Source: Methylococcaceae bacterium
GTDB lineage: Bacteria > Pseudomonadota > Gammaproteobacteria > Methylococcales > Methylomonadaceae
NCBI GenBank assembly: GCA_947505105.1
Contig: CANNKG010000004.1
Location: 1-64,000 of the forward strand
DNA length: 64,000 bases
Reading direction: 5' to 3'
Within the stretch, counting starts at the first letter, position 1. Every line of letters begins with the position of its first letter. Below the pieces are notes generated by a model, which was given only the letters and a program-made list of their open reading frames with translations, was not told where the DNA came from and made no database searches. The position numbers and the translations under genes were made by a program. This document shows positions 38,467-48,746 of this stretch, piece by piece.

Positions 38467-39003
38467 ATGAAAACTAAAGCGAGACGGCATGGTCTGGTCT
38501 TGGTGCATACCGGTGAAGGAAAGGGGAAATCCTCAAGTGCTTTAGGCATGGTGTTCCGCGCCGCTGGCTGGGGAATGCGCGTTTGTGTTATCCAATTTAT
38601 CAAAGGGCAATGGCAAACCGGGGAACAAAAAGCCGCAGCGCGCTTTGAAAATATTGAGTGGCACTCGTTAGGCGATGGTTTTACCTGGGATACTAAAAAT
38701 CCTGAGCAAGATATTAAAACCAGTCAGGAAATTTGGGAGTTTAGTAAACAAAAAATTCGTTCTGAAGCCTATGATTTGATCCTACTCGATGAAATTAACT
38801 ATTGTTGTGGGTATCAATGGATCTCGGGACAGGAGATTGCCGACTTTATTACTCAAGAAAAACCGAATTGGATGCATTTGATTCTGACCGGGAGAACTGC
38901 TGCTCCTGAAGTGATTGACATCGCGGATACCGTGACGGAAATGCATCTAGTCAAGCATGCGTTTTCTCAGGGAATCAAGGCTGAACAAGGGATAGAATTT
39001 TAA
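38467..39003 (+). CDS. cobO: cob(I)yrinic acid a,c-diamide adenosyltransferase
   Basis: A 178-residue ATP:corrinoid adenosyltransferase (CobO/BtuR family), which attaches the adenosyl group in coenzyme B12 synthesis or salvage. P-loop HTGEGKGKSSSALGM near 14-28, CVIQFIKGQW near 40-49 and LILLDEINYCCGY near 104-116, with the family residues for ATP in the reversed orientation. It is about 15 residues shorter than E. coli BtuR, missing part of the N-terminal cap. No other B12 gene or cobalamin riboswitch is visible here. Confidence 0.9.
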   Translation: MKTKARRHGLVLVHTGEGKGKSSSALGMVFRAAGWGMRVCVIQFIKGQWQTGEQKAAARFENIEWHSLGDGFTWDTKNPEQDIKTSQEIWEFSKQKIRSEAYDLILLDEINYCCGYQWISGQEIADFITQEKPNWMHLILTGRTAAPEVIDIADTVTEMHLVKHAFSQGIKAEQGIEF

Positions 39004-39098
39004 TCTTGCCTGAATGATCGGGGTAGCATAGAATCATCGCTGCTTGAGCATGACATTGTTGAAGCACAAATCAATTAAATAACTATTGGGGAAATGCA

Positions 39099-39467
39099 AT
39101 GGGTGAATCACAAAAAATTATTGCGGCGGTGATCGGGGTATTTGTCGTTGGATTTTTATTAGTTGGGATTAGCAAAGAACAAGAGTCTGAAGTCAATCCC
39201 GAGAAATCAAAACTGATTACTTACGCCTCAATGCAAACTATGGCTAACCAAAAATGTCCTCCATTAATTGAAGAGCATACAGGTTCTAAAGTGTTCTTTC
39301 CAACAACTGTCGATAGCGACAAAGATACGTTTGTCACTATGAATTGGAAAGGCGAAAACGACGATAAATTTAAAACCGCCTCTTGCACGTTAAGATTGCA
39401 AACTAGCGGTATCGGTGTTTCAAAATTAGTGGTCGATGATAAAGTCATTATTGACAGAGAAAAATAA
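39099..39467 (+). CDS. small membrane-anchored protein of unknown function
   Basis: A 122-residue protein with an N-terminal transmembrane helix or uncleaved signal (IIAAVIGVFVVGFLLVGI, about 6-23) and a soluble domain, probably periplasmic. It holds two cysteines (QKCPPL near 52 and ASCTLRL near 91) that could form a disulfide. A GGGGAAATGCA sequence stands before the ATG. I do not recognise the family. The DUF3530-like gene follows on the same strand. Confidence 0.7.
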   Translation: MGESQKIIAAVIGVFVVGFLLVGISKEQESEVNPEKSKLITYASMQTMANQKCPPLIEEHTGSKVFFPTTVDSDKDTFVTMNWKGENDDKFKTASCTLRLQTSGIGVSKLVVDDKVIIDREK

Positions 39468-39574
39468 CAATAACTGCCCAACGCGAACATTCCTGAAATT
39501 CAATTGTTACCTCTACTTTCATGAAATGTTCGACGAGGAAGTCAGTTCAAAAACGCATTACCATACCCAAAATC

Positions 39575-40492
39575 ATGATGCCGGGCAAAACTTGTGTTTT
39601 GCCCCTAAGCAAAGCTAAGATTTATGTTCTAATCATTGGCATCGTTGCAACTAGTCTGAGCTTAGCTTCAGATCAGAAACGCGAACAAAGCTATCAACAA
39701 GACATGCAGTTTCTTAAAGTTGGCGAATTGGTCAGTTTAGAAGCCAATAAGCAAAACTTTAGCGCCATTTATACGGGCGCACCAAAAAATTCCAATCACA
39801 ATGCCGCGTTAATTCTTCATGACATGGGTGCTTATCCTGATCAGCAGTTAGTCGTGCGTGAATTACGTAGCGAACTCCCGCAACACCAATGGAGCACGTT
39901 GTCGCTACAAATGCCAGTGCGAGAAGTCGGAACTTCGGTTGAAGATTACTACGCGCTATTTCCTGAAGCGGTCCAGAGAATTCAGGTCGGCATCGACTAT
40001 TTAACCAAACTTGATCTGCAAAATATTGTGTTGGTGGGTTACGGTCTTGGCGCGCTTATGGCCGTTTATGCTGTTAGTGAACAAAATATAGAGGCGAAAG
40101 CTTTAGTGGCGATTAGTTTGCCTGTGGCTAAAAGTGAGCATCCTAACGCACAAACCTTGGCCATGTTGAAAAAGCTCAACGTACCTTTGTTAGATATTTA
40201 TGCCGAAAAAGATTTGCCTGATGTGATCGCTAGTGCTCAGTTCAGGCGTTTGGCTATAAAAGATAATTCAAATTCCCGGCAGATGACCTTGTTGGCGGAA
40301 GATCATAATTTTCTGAATCAGAACGGACTGTTGGCGAAACGGATTCAGAGTTGGTTAACGCGGACATTGTCAGCAATCGAGGCTGAAAAACAGCCAGCGC
40401 CAGTTGCACAAACGCAGTCAGAACTTCAGCCAGTATCACAACCACAGTCTCCACCCCCGGAAGCCCCAACGACAAAAGCGACTGGGAATTGA
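39575..40492 (+). CDS. DUF3530-like periplasmic alpha/beta-hydrolase-fold protein
   Basis: About 305 residues. A signal peptide (basic start, hydrophobic YVLIIGIVATSLSLA) leads into an alpha/beta-hydrolase-type domain: AALILHDMGAYPDQQ near 75-89, LSLQMPVRE near 110, and a nucleophile-elbow-like turn VLVGYGLGALMA near 152-163, where the usual Ser is replaced by Tyr-Gly-Leu. That loss makes a normal serine hydrolase activity unlikely, as seen in the DUF3530 family. The C-terminal tail is Pro/Gln/Ala rich and disordered. The start is uncertain; the frame is open to an ATG at 39521, but neither start has a clear ribosome-binding site. Confidence 0.75.
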   Translation: MMPGKTCVLPLSKAKIYVLIIGIVATSLSLASDQKREQSYQQDMQFLKVGELVSLEANKQNFSAIYTGAPKNSNHNAALILHDMGAYPDQQLVVRELRSELPQHQWSTLSLQMPVREVGTSVEDYYALFPEAVQRIQVGIDYLTKLDLQNIVLVGYGLGALMAVYAVSEQNIEAKALVAISLPVAKSEHPNAQTLAMLKKLNVPLLDIYAEKDLPDVIASAQFRRLAIKDNSNSRQMTLLAEDHNFLNQNGLLAKRIQSWLTRTLSAIEAEKQPAPVAQTQSELQPVSQPQSPPPEAPTTKATGN

Positions 40493-40525
40493 TTTCGTCT
40501 CATTCTTCGTCGTCTTTGAGCACTA

Positions 40526-43435
40526 TTAAGGCGTTTGATAATCTTCAATAGGTGGGCATGAGCACACCACATGCCGATCGCCATAAACATTGTCGATTCG
40601 GCCAACAGGAGGCCAATATTTGTCATCATCCTGAGCATGATTCGGAAAAAATGCCTGTTGTTTTGAGTACGGAAGTTTCCACTCGTCGATCAGTAAATGA
40701 TGCGTATGCGGCGCATTGCGCAGTAGATTATTGTGAGGGTCGGCAAGACCGTCTTCAATCGCTTGAATTTCCTGACGGATGGTAATCAATGCCGAGCAAA
40801 ACCGATCAAGTTCTGCCTTGTTTTCACTTTCGGTCGGTTCGATCATCAAGGTATCAGGAACCGGAAACGCCACGGTTGGGGCATGAAAGCCAAAATCGAT
40901 TAAGCGTTTGGCAATATCTTCGACCGTGACGTTACAAGTCTTTTTGAATTCCCGACAATCAATAATGCACTCATGAGCCACCCAACCATTTTTGCCGGTA
41001 TAGAGAATAGGGTAGTGCGGCGCTAATTGCTTAGCAATATAGTTGGCATTCAAAATGGCGGTCAAAGTGGCCCGTTTTAAGCCGGCAGCACCCATCATGG
41101 CGATGTAGGCCCAGGAAATGGTATAGATGCTGGCTGACCCCCAGGGGGCTGCCGAAACCGTCCCTACAGTGCCGTGTGGTCCTTTGGCGGGATTCACCCC
41201 GGCAACCACCGGATGCTCGGGCAAAAAAGCAGCCAGATGAGCGCAAACGCCGATCGGGCCAGCGCCCGGTCCACCGCCGCCATGAGGAATTGCAAAAGTT
41301 TTGTGTAAATTGAGATGGGCAACATCGGCGCCGATTTTTCCCGGACGGCATAAACCGACCAGCGCATTGAAGTTTGCACCATCGAGATAAACCTGGCCAC
41401 CATATTCATGAATCAAGGCGCAGATTTCCCGAAATGCTTCCTCATAAACCCCATGCGTAGAAGGATAGGTAATCATCAAAGCGGCGAGGTTCGTTTGATG
41501 GTCAAGGATTTTAGTGCGCAAGTCGCTCAGGCTGATGTTGCCGTTTTCATCACACTCGACAATCACGACTTTCAAGCCAGCGAGAATCGCGCTGGCTGGA
41601 TTAGTGCCATGTGCCGAGGCTGGAATCAAACAGATATCGCGCTGACCTTGGCCGTTGACCTCATGATATTTGCGAATCACCAGCAAGCCCGTATATTCAC
41701 CTTGAGATCCAGCATTCGGTTGCAAGGAAAAAGCCGCAAAGCCGGTCAAATCGCAGAGCATGTCTTCCAGTTCGGTGAACATTTGCTGATAGCCCAAGGT
41801 TTGATACAAGGGGGCGAATGGATGCAGGCCATTAAACTCATGATAGGAAATCGCCTGCAAAGCGGTAACCGCATTAAGTTTCATCGTGCAGGAGCCTAGC
41901 GGGATCATTGAGCGATCAAGCGCGATATCCCGACGCGCCAGTCGGCGCATGTAGCGCATGATTTCAGTTTCGGAGTGGTATAAATTAAAGGTGGGATGTT
42001 CAAGAATCGGATCTGAACGCAAGAGCGATTCAGGCAGACATTCGTCAATTTCGGCGTCGAGTCGATTAATGTCGGGAATTTCGGCGGACGCTGAGGCAAA
42101 TACTTGCCAAACTTCGCGTAAGGTTTTACGCGTCGTCGTTTCATCGAGAGAGATGCCGAGATGATCCTGATCAATAAATCGAAAATTGATATTGGCTTCG
42201 CTGGCGCGTGCCGTAATTTGTTTTGCGCGATTGGGAGTATGGATCAATAAGGTATCGAAGTAACGAGTATTCAACACCGAGTAGCCTAATTGTTTGATAC
42301 CGGTTGCTAGAATTTGAGTATAACGGTGGACTCGACCTGCAATCAGGCGAAGTCCCGCAGCGCCATGATATACCACATAAAAACCTGCAATAACGGCGAG
42401 TAACACTTGAGATGTGCAGATGTTACTGGTCGCTTTATCTCGACGGATATGCTGCTCGCGGGTTTGCAGGGTCATTCGGAAAGCAGTTCGACCATGCGCA
42501 TCTTTGGAGACGCCGATAATGCGACCCGGCATTGAGCGTTTATATTCATCGCGGGTCGCAAAAAACGCGGCATGTGGACCCCCATACCCCATCGGAACGC
42601 CAAAACGCTGAGAATTACCCACGACAATATCGACACCAAACGCGCCCGGTGCTTTAAGCAAGACCAGACTCAGCAGATCGGTCGCTACGGTGACCAAAGC
42701 GGATTTCTGGTGGGCAAATTGCGCTAAGGCGCTTAAATCAGGTATTTCGCCCGTAGAATTGGGATATTGGGTCAACACAGCGAAGAACTCAAAATCCAGG
42801 TGAATCGGGTCTTGATAGACATCGGTGACGATGACCTTAAAGCCCAGCGATTTGGCGCGGGTCTCAACAACCGCAATCGTTTGGGGATGGCAGTTTTGAT
42901 CGACCAATACCGTGTGGCTTGAGTTTTTTGATAGGCGCTTGGACATGCTGATTGCTTCGGCTGCCGCGGTTGCTTCATCTAAAAGCGAAGCATTCGCCAG
43001 TTCCATGCCGGTTAAATCCATGATCATTTGCTGGAAGTTCAGAATTGCTTCAAGACGTCCCTGGCTGACTTCGGCCTGATAAGGTGTATAAGCGGTATAC
43101 CAGCCCGGATTTTCAAGCACATTGCGTTTGATAACGGATGGCATCAAGGTGTCGTAATAGCCCATGCCTATCAGCGAGGTAAAAACTTTGTTACGTGAGC
43201 GTATTTTTCGCAGATATAGATTAATCGCGTTTTCACTAACAGTTTCAGTCAGTTTTAATGATTCCTGATTCAGAATACTGGTTGGAATCGCCCGTTCAAT
43301 GATGTCATCTAGTTCCTGTAAACCCAGTTCAGCAAGCATGGCAGAGGTTTGTTCAGTCGTAGGACCAATATGGCGGGTGATAAAATTACCACGCATTTCG
43401 AGTTCGGTGAGACTAATGGGCGATTTGCGGTTCAT
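40526..43435 (-). CDS. gcvP: glycine dehydrogenase (decarboxylating), P protein
   Basis: A 969-residue fused P-protein that decarboxylates glycine and hands the aminomethyl group to the H protein. The N-terminal half has [17 protein letters not shown] near 15-31 and [24 protein letters not shown] near 275-298. The C-terminal half has the PLP-lysine in [18 protein letters not shown] near 697-714. The length is typical of the single-chain bacterial form. It overlaps gcvT by 4 bases. No gcvH is in the window, though the three are usually together. Confidence 0.97.
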   Translation of the reverse strand: MNRKSPISLTELEMRGNFITRHIGPTTEQTSAMLAELGLQELDDIIERAIPTSILNQESLKLTETVSENAINLYLRKIRSRNKVFTSLIGMGYYDTLMPSVIKRNVLENPGWYTAYTPYQAEVSQGRLEAILNFQQMIMDLTGMELANASLLDEATAAAEAISMSKRLSKNSSHTVLVDQNCHPQTIAVVETRAKSLGFKVIVTDVYQDPIHLDFEFFAVLTQYPNSTGEIPDLSALAQFAHQKSALVTVATDLLSLVLLKAPGAFGVDIVVGNSQRFGVPMGYGGPHAAFFATRDEYKRSMPGRIIGVSKDAHGRTAFRMTLQTREQHIRRDKATSNICTSQVLLAVIAGFYVVYHGAAGLRLIAGRVHRYTQILATGIKQLGYSVLNTRYFDTLLIHTPNRAKQITARASEANINFRFIDQDHLGISLDETTTRKTLREVWQVFASASAEIPDINRLDAEIDECLPESLLRSDPILEHPTFNLYHSETEIMRYMRRLARRDIALDRSMIPLGSCTMKLNAVTALQAISYHEFNGLHPFAPLYQTLGYQQMFTELEDMLCDLTGFAAFSLQPNAGSQGEYTGLLVIRKYHEVNGQGQRDICLIPASAHGTNPASAILAGLKVVIVECDENGNISLSDLRTKILDHQTNLAALMITYPSTHGVYEEAFREICALIHEYGGQVYLDGANFNALVGLCRPGKIGADVAHLNLHKTFAIPHGGGGPGAGPIGVCAHLAAFLPEHPVVAGVNPAKGPHGTVGTVSAAPWGSASIYTISWAYIAMMGAAGLKRATLTAILNANYIAKQLAPHYPILYTGKNGWVAHECIIDCREFKKTCNVTVEDIAKRLIDFGFHAPTVAFPVPDTLMIEPTESENKAELDRFCSALITIRQEIQAIEDGLADPHNNLLRNAPHTHHLLIDEWKLPYSKQQAFFPNHAQDDDKYWPPVGRIDNVYGDRHVVCSCPPIEDYQTP

Positions 43436-44514
43436 TTGCGGTAATGATGAGGTAAAAAGGGGAGGGAAGTAACACTGACGTAAATTTTATGTTCGCGAAC
43501 TTGAGTCAGTATTAGGGTGCCGGGTTTAGCGTAATCCCGATCAACATAGGCCAGGGCAATCGGTTTGTGGAGACTGGGACTAAAGCAACCACTCGTGACT
43601 ACCCCAACCTGTTCGGTATCTTCATTATAGAGAATCGCGCCATCGCGGACTGGAATCTTACTTGCAACATTAAGCCCGACCAGAATTTTGTTAGGCCCTT
43701 GATTCAGCTGATTCAAGATTTTTTCGGCTCCTGGAAAATGAGTGTGATTTTTCTTAATCAGCCAAGTGAGGTTAGCTTGTGCCAGAGAGATATTTTCTGA
43801 GAGTTCATGTCCATATAAACAAAGACCGGCTTCCAATCTAAGGCTGTTACGCGCAGCGAGTCCAATCGGTTCGATATTGGGTGAATTCAACAATAGCCGA
43901 GCCAAGCGTTCGGCAAATTGCTGGGCAACCGATATTTCAAAACCATCTTCACCGGTATAACCACTACGACTAATGAAACAGGGGATATCGGCTATTTCGG
44001 TGCTGCAGGAGTGTAAAAATTTTAATTCGGCGGTTACTGGCGCAAAATTTTGCATGACTTTGGCGGCTTTCGGTCCTTGAATTGCGAAGAGCGCCTGGTC
44101 GGCAAGCTCAATAAACTCACAATCATGAGATAAGTTTTGTCTTAAGTGATCGTACACTTTATTTTTGCAGGCCGCATTGATGGTCAGCATATAGCCTAGG
44201 TTGGTTTGCGTCACAATGATGTCGTCGATGACTCCACCCAGTTTATTCGTCAATACCGTATATTTTTGTTGCCAAGGTTTTAGGCCTACGATATCACTCG
44301 GGGTTAATTTCTCGAGCTCGGCGGCAGTGTTATCGCCAATGATTAAAGCCTGTCCCATGTGGGAAACGTCAAAAAAACCGACCTGATTGCGGCAATGCAG
44401 ATGCTCTTCAATAGTTCCTTTCACATAATGAATCGGCATTTGGTAACCGGCAAAACTGACCATTTTCCCGCCTAGTTCCACATGGAGGTCATATAGTGGC
44501 GTACGTTTAAGCAT
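43432..44514 (-). CDS. gcvT: glycine cleavage system aminomethyltransferase, T protein
   Basis: A 360-residue enzyme transferring the methylene unit to tetrahydrofolate, releasing ammonia. N-terminal [28 protein letters not shown] is typical, followed by FDVSHMGQ near 47-54, the folate-binding [13 protein letters not shown] near 156-171, and [21 protein letters not shown] near 200-220. It is first in the gcvT-gcvP operon with ATGA coupling. The 170 bases upstream hold no recognisable glycine riboswitch. Confidence 0.96.
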   Translation of the reverse strand: MLKRTPLYDLHVELGGKMVSFAGYQMPIHYVKGTIEEHLHCRNQVGFFDVSHMGQALIIGDNTAAELEKLTPSDIVGLKPWQQKYTVLTNKLGGVIDDIIVTQTNLGYMLTINAACKNKVYDHLRQNLSHDCEFIELADQALFAIQGPKAAKVMQNFAPVTAELKFLHSCSTEIADIPCFISRSGYTGEDGFEISVAQQFAERLARLLLNSPNIEPIGLAARNSLRLEAGLCLYGHELSENISLAQANLTWLIKKNHTHFPGAEKILNQLNQGPNKILVGLNVASKIPVRDGAILYNEDTEQVGVVTSGCFSPSLHKPIALAYVDRDYAKPGTLILTQVREHKIYVSVTSLPFLPHHYRK

Positions 44515-44651
44515 ATTGGTTACAATTTCTCAAAATATTGATTTTCGTTAGTTTAGCTCGTCCACAGGTATAAGCCAAGTGATTGTTAGGGGCGATTTAG
44601 TTGATTATCAAATAATAAATATTTTCATTTTTATCAATAACAGTAATTGAA

Positions 44652-44674
44652 AAACCTAAATGCCTTGGAGGTTT
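44652..44674 (-). terminator. weak hairpin after the Trp-rich protein gene
   Basis: On the minus strand AAACCT and AGGTTT enclose an 11-base loop and are followed by a short T-run (TTTTTC). It stands 10 bases past the stop of the 44684-44899 gene, so it is a plausible but weak intrinsic terminator. Confidence 0.35.
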
Positions 44675-44683
44675 ATTATCTGG

Positions 44684-44899
44684 CTACTGCCAGCCCATCA
44701 ACCAGCAAGATGAATCTTTCAAATCTCGCCAATTGATTGCATAAATTTTATGATTAATTACCGCTTCCAGTTCGCAGGCAATAATGGAATTATCCTCCGC
44801 CAGGAGTAATTTGGTCACCAGAAAGTGACGTTCCCGTTGTTTAGGTGCGACAGCGGTCCATTTCGAAAGTAATAACTTACTTGGATTGATGCGATTCAC
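44684..44899 (-). CDS. TIGR02450-type Trp-rich small protein
   Basis: A 71-residue protein of a conserved Trp-containing family of unknown role: NRINPSKLLLSKWTAVAPKQRERHFLVTKL at the start, then INWRDLKDSSCWLMGWQ at the end, with the spaced tryptophans. The GTG at 44899 was chosen because it falls 2 bases after the stop of the preceding DCC-family gene and yields the family start (NRINP). A longer frame overlapping the neighbour exists but has no family likeness. It forms a two-gene operon with the DCC protein. Confidence 0.8.
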   Translation of the reverse strand: MNRINPSKLLLSKWTAVAPKQRERHFLVTKLLLAEDNSIIACELEAVINHKIYAINWRDLKDSSCWLMGWQ

Positions 44900-44901
44900 G
44901 A

Positions 44902-45285
44902 TCACTCTCTGATGGGTTGTTTGCCAGTCAAGGTCAATCGATAGCGTGCGAAGATTTGATAGCAATATTCCATGATAGGCAGCAATAAAGGAATTCGTTC
45001 GACCATGATGGCAAGATGTCGATAAAATGGCAATTGTTTCCAGACTTGAATAAAGCCCTGGATGCCTGATAGCACTTGTTGCTGCTCATCAAGCACATGC
45101 AAGCGAGCCATCGTCTGTTGGTAGGTCAATCCGGCTTTTTTCAACGCTTCTTGGTCTTTCGAAATATCTACCCAACGAATCTTACCTGCTTTATCAAGCT
45201 TTTTCATGGTATTGATTTCGAGATTGCAAATTGGGCATTCACCATCGTGGAAACAGGTTACTTTAGGGATAGAGGTTGTTGGCAT
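44902..45285 (-). CDS. DCC-family thiol-disulfide oxidoreductase-like protein
   Basis: A 127-residue protein of the DCC family (DUF393). The motif CFHDGECPICNLEINTMKKLDK near 10-31 has the CPIC pair after the D-G start, as in the family; further on are WVDISKDQEALKKAGL near 38 and MARLHVLDEQQQVLSGIQGFIQVWKQLP near 59-86. A thiol redox role is assumed for the family, with no proven substrate. Upstream partner of the Trp-rich gene. Confidence 0.85.
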   Translation of the reverse strand: MPTTSIPKVTCFHDGECPICNLEINTMKKLDKAGKIRWVDISKDQEALKKAGLTYQQTMARLHVLDEQQQVLSGIQGFIQVWKQLPFYRHLAIMVERIPLLLPIMEYCYQIFARYRLTLTGKQPIRE

Positions 45286-45684
45286 TTAATAATCTTTAGA
45301 TGGGGTATATTCCCTTACCCAGTTAATTGATAGATCTTCAAGTGTATCCTCAGCTTGCCGGAAAGCAATATCCAAGCGGCATTATTAAATAACGTTAGAA
45401 CTTCGCAAGTGGTATTGACTGAACTTGATCATCATAAAAAATAGAAAAATGAAATATTTTTACACTTTTAAGACTGAACTTACCATATATAAATTCGCTT
45501 TGTAAAACCCAAAAAATCTTTTAGCAACTATAATTTTGTATTAAGGAATAACTAATTCGTTCAATCTGAATTTCTAGTATGGTGGTCTCTATGCAGTTTT
45601 TTGGGTGAAAGTTTTTTTTAGAAATTATAGTGGATCACAAACCATGCTAAGTCTCAACCTTGAAATTTTTCGAGGTCTGCGTTA
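45286..45684. other. 399-base divergent intergenic region
   Basis: AT-rich leader region between the DCC-family gene (leftward) and the sensor diguanylate cyclase gene (rightward). I see no conserved ORF or strong hairpin. A TATAAT lies near 45528 (ACTATAATTTT) and could be a -10 box for the rightward gene, giving a leader of about 150 bases. Confidence 0.4.
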
Positions 45685-48513
45685 ATGACACATCGAAACC
45701 TAGTCAAAGCGAAAAAGCGCCGATACATCGGTGCTTTGTTGATGTTGTTGCTTGTTTTTAGCACAACTGCGATTGCTGATCAGGCTTTGGAAGTGATCGA
45801 CTTTCAACTGCGTTGGCATCATCAGTTCCAATTTGCGGGATATTATGCGGCGCTTGAAAAAGGTTATTACCGTGATGAAGGTTTCGAGGTTCATGTGCAT
45901 GAAGCTGATGTGGGGAAAACGCCTGTTGAAGAAGTACTGTTGGGACGCGCGCAATACGCTGAGTCAAATAGCGAAATTTTATATGCACGACTTCAGGGCA
46001 AGCCGGTCGTTGCGTTAGCGGCGATTTTTCAACATTCCGCGTCGGTTTTATTGGCGCGTCGAGATACCGGTATCTATTCGGCTCACGATTTGATCGCTAA
46101 GAAAGTGATGCTGTTAAATGCGCAGACGGATGCCGATTTTCACGCGATGTTTTTGCATGAGGGAATTCAGCCCGACGCTATCGAAATTATGCCTAGTAGT
46201 TATGATTTTGAAGATTTGATTTCGGGTAAGGTCGCGGCGTTTAATTCTTATCTGACCAACGAGCCTTTTATTTTAAAGCAACGTGGTATTGACTATACCG
46301 TTATCAACCCGAGTACCTATGGTATCGACTTCTACAGCGATATTCTGTTTACGACCGAGCAGGAAATTCAACAGCATCCCAAAAGGGTTGAGGCCTTCAC
46401 GCGTGCGACCTTAAAAGGTTGGCAATATGCGATGGCGCATCCCGATGAAATTATAGAGTTACTCATTACTAAATATCATGTGCCTAAGACGAGAGCGCAT
46501 CTGAAATTTGAAGCCGAAACCATGAAAACCCTCATTCTGCCTGATCTGGTGGAGATAGGGCACATGAGTCAGGGGCGTTGGCAGCGGATGGCCAATGCTT
46601 TCATTGACGTTGGAATGGGTAATAAAAATTTTTCGCTAGAGGGCTTCATTTACAATCCGATGCCTAACCGTTTACCTAATTGGGTGATTCCAGTTCTGAT
46701 CTGTAGTTTTTGTCTATTGGTCGTAGTGTTAGCAGTTACCCAATATTTGCATCGACTCAATCGCCGCCTCGCAAAAGCCGATGCGGAATTACGGGCGACT
46801 AATAGCGCCTTATCGGCAGAAATTGAAGTACGCAAACGTTCCGAAGTGGCACTGCTTGAAAGCGAAGAGCGGTGGCAGTTTGCGATTGAAGGAGCGGGCG
46901 ATGGCGTATGGGATGTTAATTGGGAAACCCAAATCACCGTGTTTTCTAAACGCTATCAGGAGATGCTGGGTTTTGCAGAGGGTGAACTGAAACCGGTTGC
47001 AAGTGAATGGCTGGAGCGTATTCATATCGATGATCAAGCGCGCGTTTTGCAAAATATGCATGACTATCTCGATGGCCTATCTTCTGTCTATGCTGTTGAA
47101 CAACGCTTGCGCTGTAAAGATGGCAGTTACAAATGGATTTATGCGCGTGGTAAGGTGGTAAGTTACACGGCTGAAGGCAAGCCATTACGACTGGTCGGGA
47201 CACATACGGATATTTCCGAGCGTAAGCAGTTGGAAGAGACGATGTTTTTTAGACAGTTTAGTTTTGATCATGTCGAAGAGAATGTCTTTTGGATTGATAG
47301 TCAGTGCCGAATTTTAGATGTTAACGAATCCGCTTGTCGGAGAATCGGTTATTCGCGTGAAGAAATACTTACGATGACGGTCTCGGACATTGATCCAAAT
47401 TTTCCTTTCGAAATATGGCCTGAACACTGGCAAGCCTTAAAGCGCGAAAAAACGCTTCGATTTGAATCATTGCAAAAATGTCGTGACGGAAAAATTTCGC
47501 CGATAGAAGTCGTTGCCAATTATTTTGAATACGCGGGAACAGAGTATAACTGCGCACTCGTTCGAGATATTACCGAACGTAAAAAGCAAGAAGATACTCT
47601 GATAGAATCGGAAACGCGGATGCGTATGCTGTTCGAAATGACCAGTGATGCGGTTATGGTTTTGGATGAGCAAGGTTTCTTCGATTGTAACCATGCAACG
47701 CTAAAGATGTTTGAGTGTTCATGTAAAGAAGTGTTTTTGACCAAGCACCCTGCTGATTTATCTCCACTCAAGCAGCCAAATGGCGATGATTCATTTACCT
47801 TGGCAACTCAACATATCCAAAAGGCTTGGCGTGAGGGTAGTGATCGTTTCGAGTGGGTGCATAAACGTAGTGAAACTGGCCAGCTTTTTACGGCCGAAGT
47901 TTTGCTGAATGCAATGAATTTGAACGGTAAAGCCGTTCTTCAAGCAGTGGTCCGGGACATTACCGAGCGCACTCTTCTATTGCAGGAACTCGAACGACAA
48001 GCGCACATCGATTACCTGACTGGGATCAATAATCGGGCCTATTTCATGCAGTTGGCAGAATTAGAGTTGGCACGAGCGATCCGTTATAACAGTAAGTTAG
48101 CCATCTTTATGGTGGATATGGATCATTTTAAGAAAATCAATGATACTCACGGGCATAAATCTGGTGATTTAGTGCTAAAGAAATTTGCAGAAATATGTCT
48201 GCAAATTCTTCGAGAGGTTGACATCATTGGCCGTCTAGGTGGTGAAGAATTTGCAATATTGCTCCCTGAAACTAATGAAGATAAAGCCTTTGAAGTTGCT
48301 GAGCGATTGAGAGAAACGATTGCCCAGACTAAAGTCCCGATTGAAAATGGCCTGCCTTTGAATTTTTCAATCTCAATTGGGGTCTCATCGCTAAAATCCA
48401 AAGAGCAAAATTTAGATGAATTGCTTAGTTTGGCGGATCAGGCACTTTATACGGCCAAAAACTCCGGTCGCAACCAAACTCGTCGTTTTCATGACCTCGA
48501 TGCAAAGCCGTAA
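45685..48513 (+). CDS. sensor diguanylate cyclase with THI5/NMT1-like periplasmic domain and three PAS domains
   Basis: A 942-residue membrane signalling enzyme. Signal peptide (about 14-32), a periplasmic NMT1/THI5-type solute-binding domain (about 38-310: VIDFQLRWHHQFQFAGYYAA, then YFxDEGFEV-like start and ILYARLQGKPVVALAAIFQH), a transmembrane helix near 332-352, a coiled coil, three PAS domains (about 390-512, 516-630, 639-765), and a GGDEF domain (about 772-935) with GRLGGEEFAILLPE near 849. The GGEEF signature is intact, so c-di-GMP synthesis is expected; no EAL domain is present. The binding domain resembles thiamine-pyrimidine precursor/riboflavin-type binders, so a small ligand is probably sensed. 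Confidence 0.93.
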   Translation: MTHRNLVKAKKRRYIGALLMLLLVFSTTAIADQALEVIDFQLRWHHQFQFAGYYAALEKGYYRDEGFEVHVHEADVGKTPVEEVLLGRAQYAESNSEILYARLQGKPVVALAAIFQHSASVLLARRDTGIYSAHDLIAKKVMLLNAQTDADFHAMFLHEGIQPDAIEIMPSSYDFEDLISGKVAAFNSYLTNEPFILKQRGIDYTVINPSTYGIDFYSDILFTTEQEIQQHPKRVEAFTRATLKGWQYAMAHPDEIIELLITKYHVPKTRAHLKFEAETMKTLILPDLVEIGHMSQGRWQRMANAFIDVGMGNKNFSLEGFIYNPMPNRLPNWVIPVLICSFCLLVVVLAVTQYLHRLNRRLAKADAELRATNSALSAEIEVRKRSEVALLESEERWQFAIEGAGDGVWDVNWETQITVFSKRYQEMLGFAEGELKPVASEWLERIHIDDQARVLQNMHDYLDGLSSVYAVEQRLRCKDGSYKWIYARGKVVSYTAEGKPLRLVGTHTDISERKQLEETMFFRQFSFDHVEENVFWIDSQCRILDVNESACRRIGYSREEILTMTVSDIDPNFPFEIWPEHWQALKREKTLRFESLQKCRDGKISPIEVVANYFEYAGTEYNCALVRDITERKKQEDTLIESETRMRMLFEMTSDAVMVLDEQGFFDCNHATLKMFECSCKEVFLTKHPADLSPLKQPNGDDSFTLATQHIQKAWREGSDRFEWVHKRSETGQLFTAEVLLNAMNLNGKAVLQAVVRDITERTLLLQELERQAHIDYLTGINNRAYFMQLAELELARAIRYNSKLAIFMVDMDHFKKINDTHGHKSGDLVLKKFAEICLQILREVDIIGRLGGEEFAILLPETNEDKAFEVAERLRETIAQTKVPIENGLPLNFSISIGVSSLKSKEQNLDELLSLADQALYTAKNSGRNQTRRFHDLDAKP

Positions 48514-48746
48514 TTCTTAGTTCATAGACAATTCACAACGATTTATTTAATGTTAAACTTCATCCAGTTGTTTCCGGAATGGCGTATGGGGTTCAGGGAT
48601 TTATCGGTTTCCATTCTTGGGGATGAGCATTATTTCAGCGCTTGGCAAAAACGCACCATCAGCTTTCTTGAATTAGCCAATGATGCTCGGGTGTGTTTTG
48701 CATTCATTACCGCGTTCAGAAAAAACTTTAGTTAGAGGAATGTCGC

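Noticed and set aside
44515-44683. Glycine riboswitch upstream of gcvT
   Set aside because: No conserved glycine aptamer pattern was visible by eye; the region is AT-rich and lacks paired GGA-type cores.
48550-48735. 61-codon ORF between the diguanylate cyclase and DUF2380 genes
   Set aside because: No Shine-Dalgarno and no recognised family; it could be a relic, but there is not enough support to list it.
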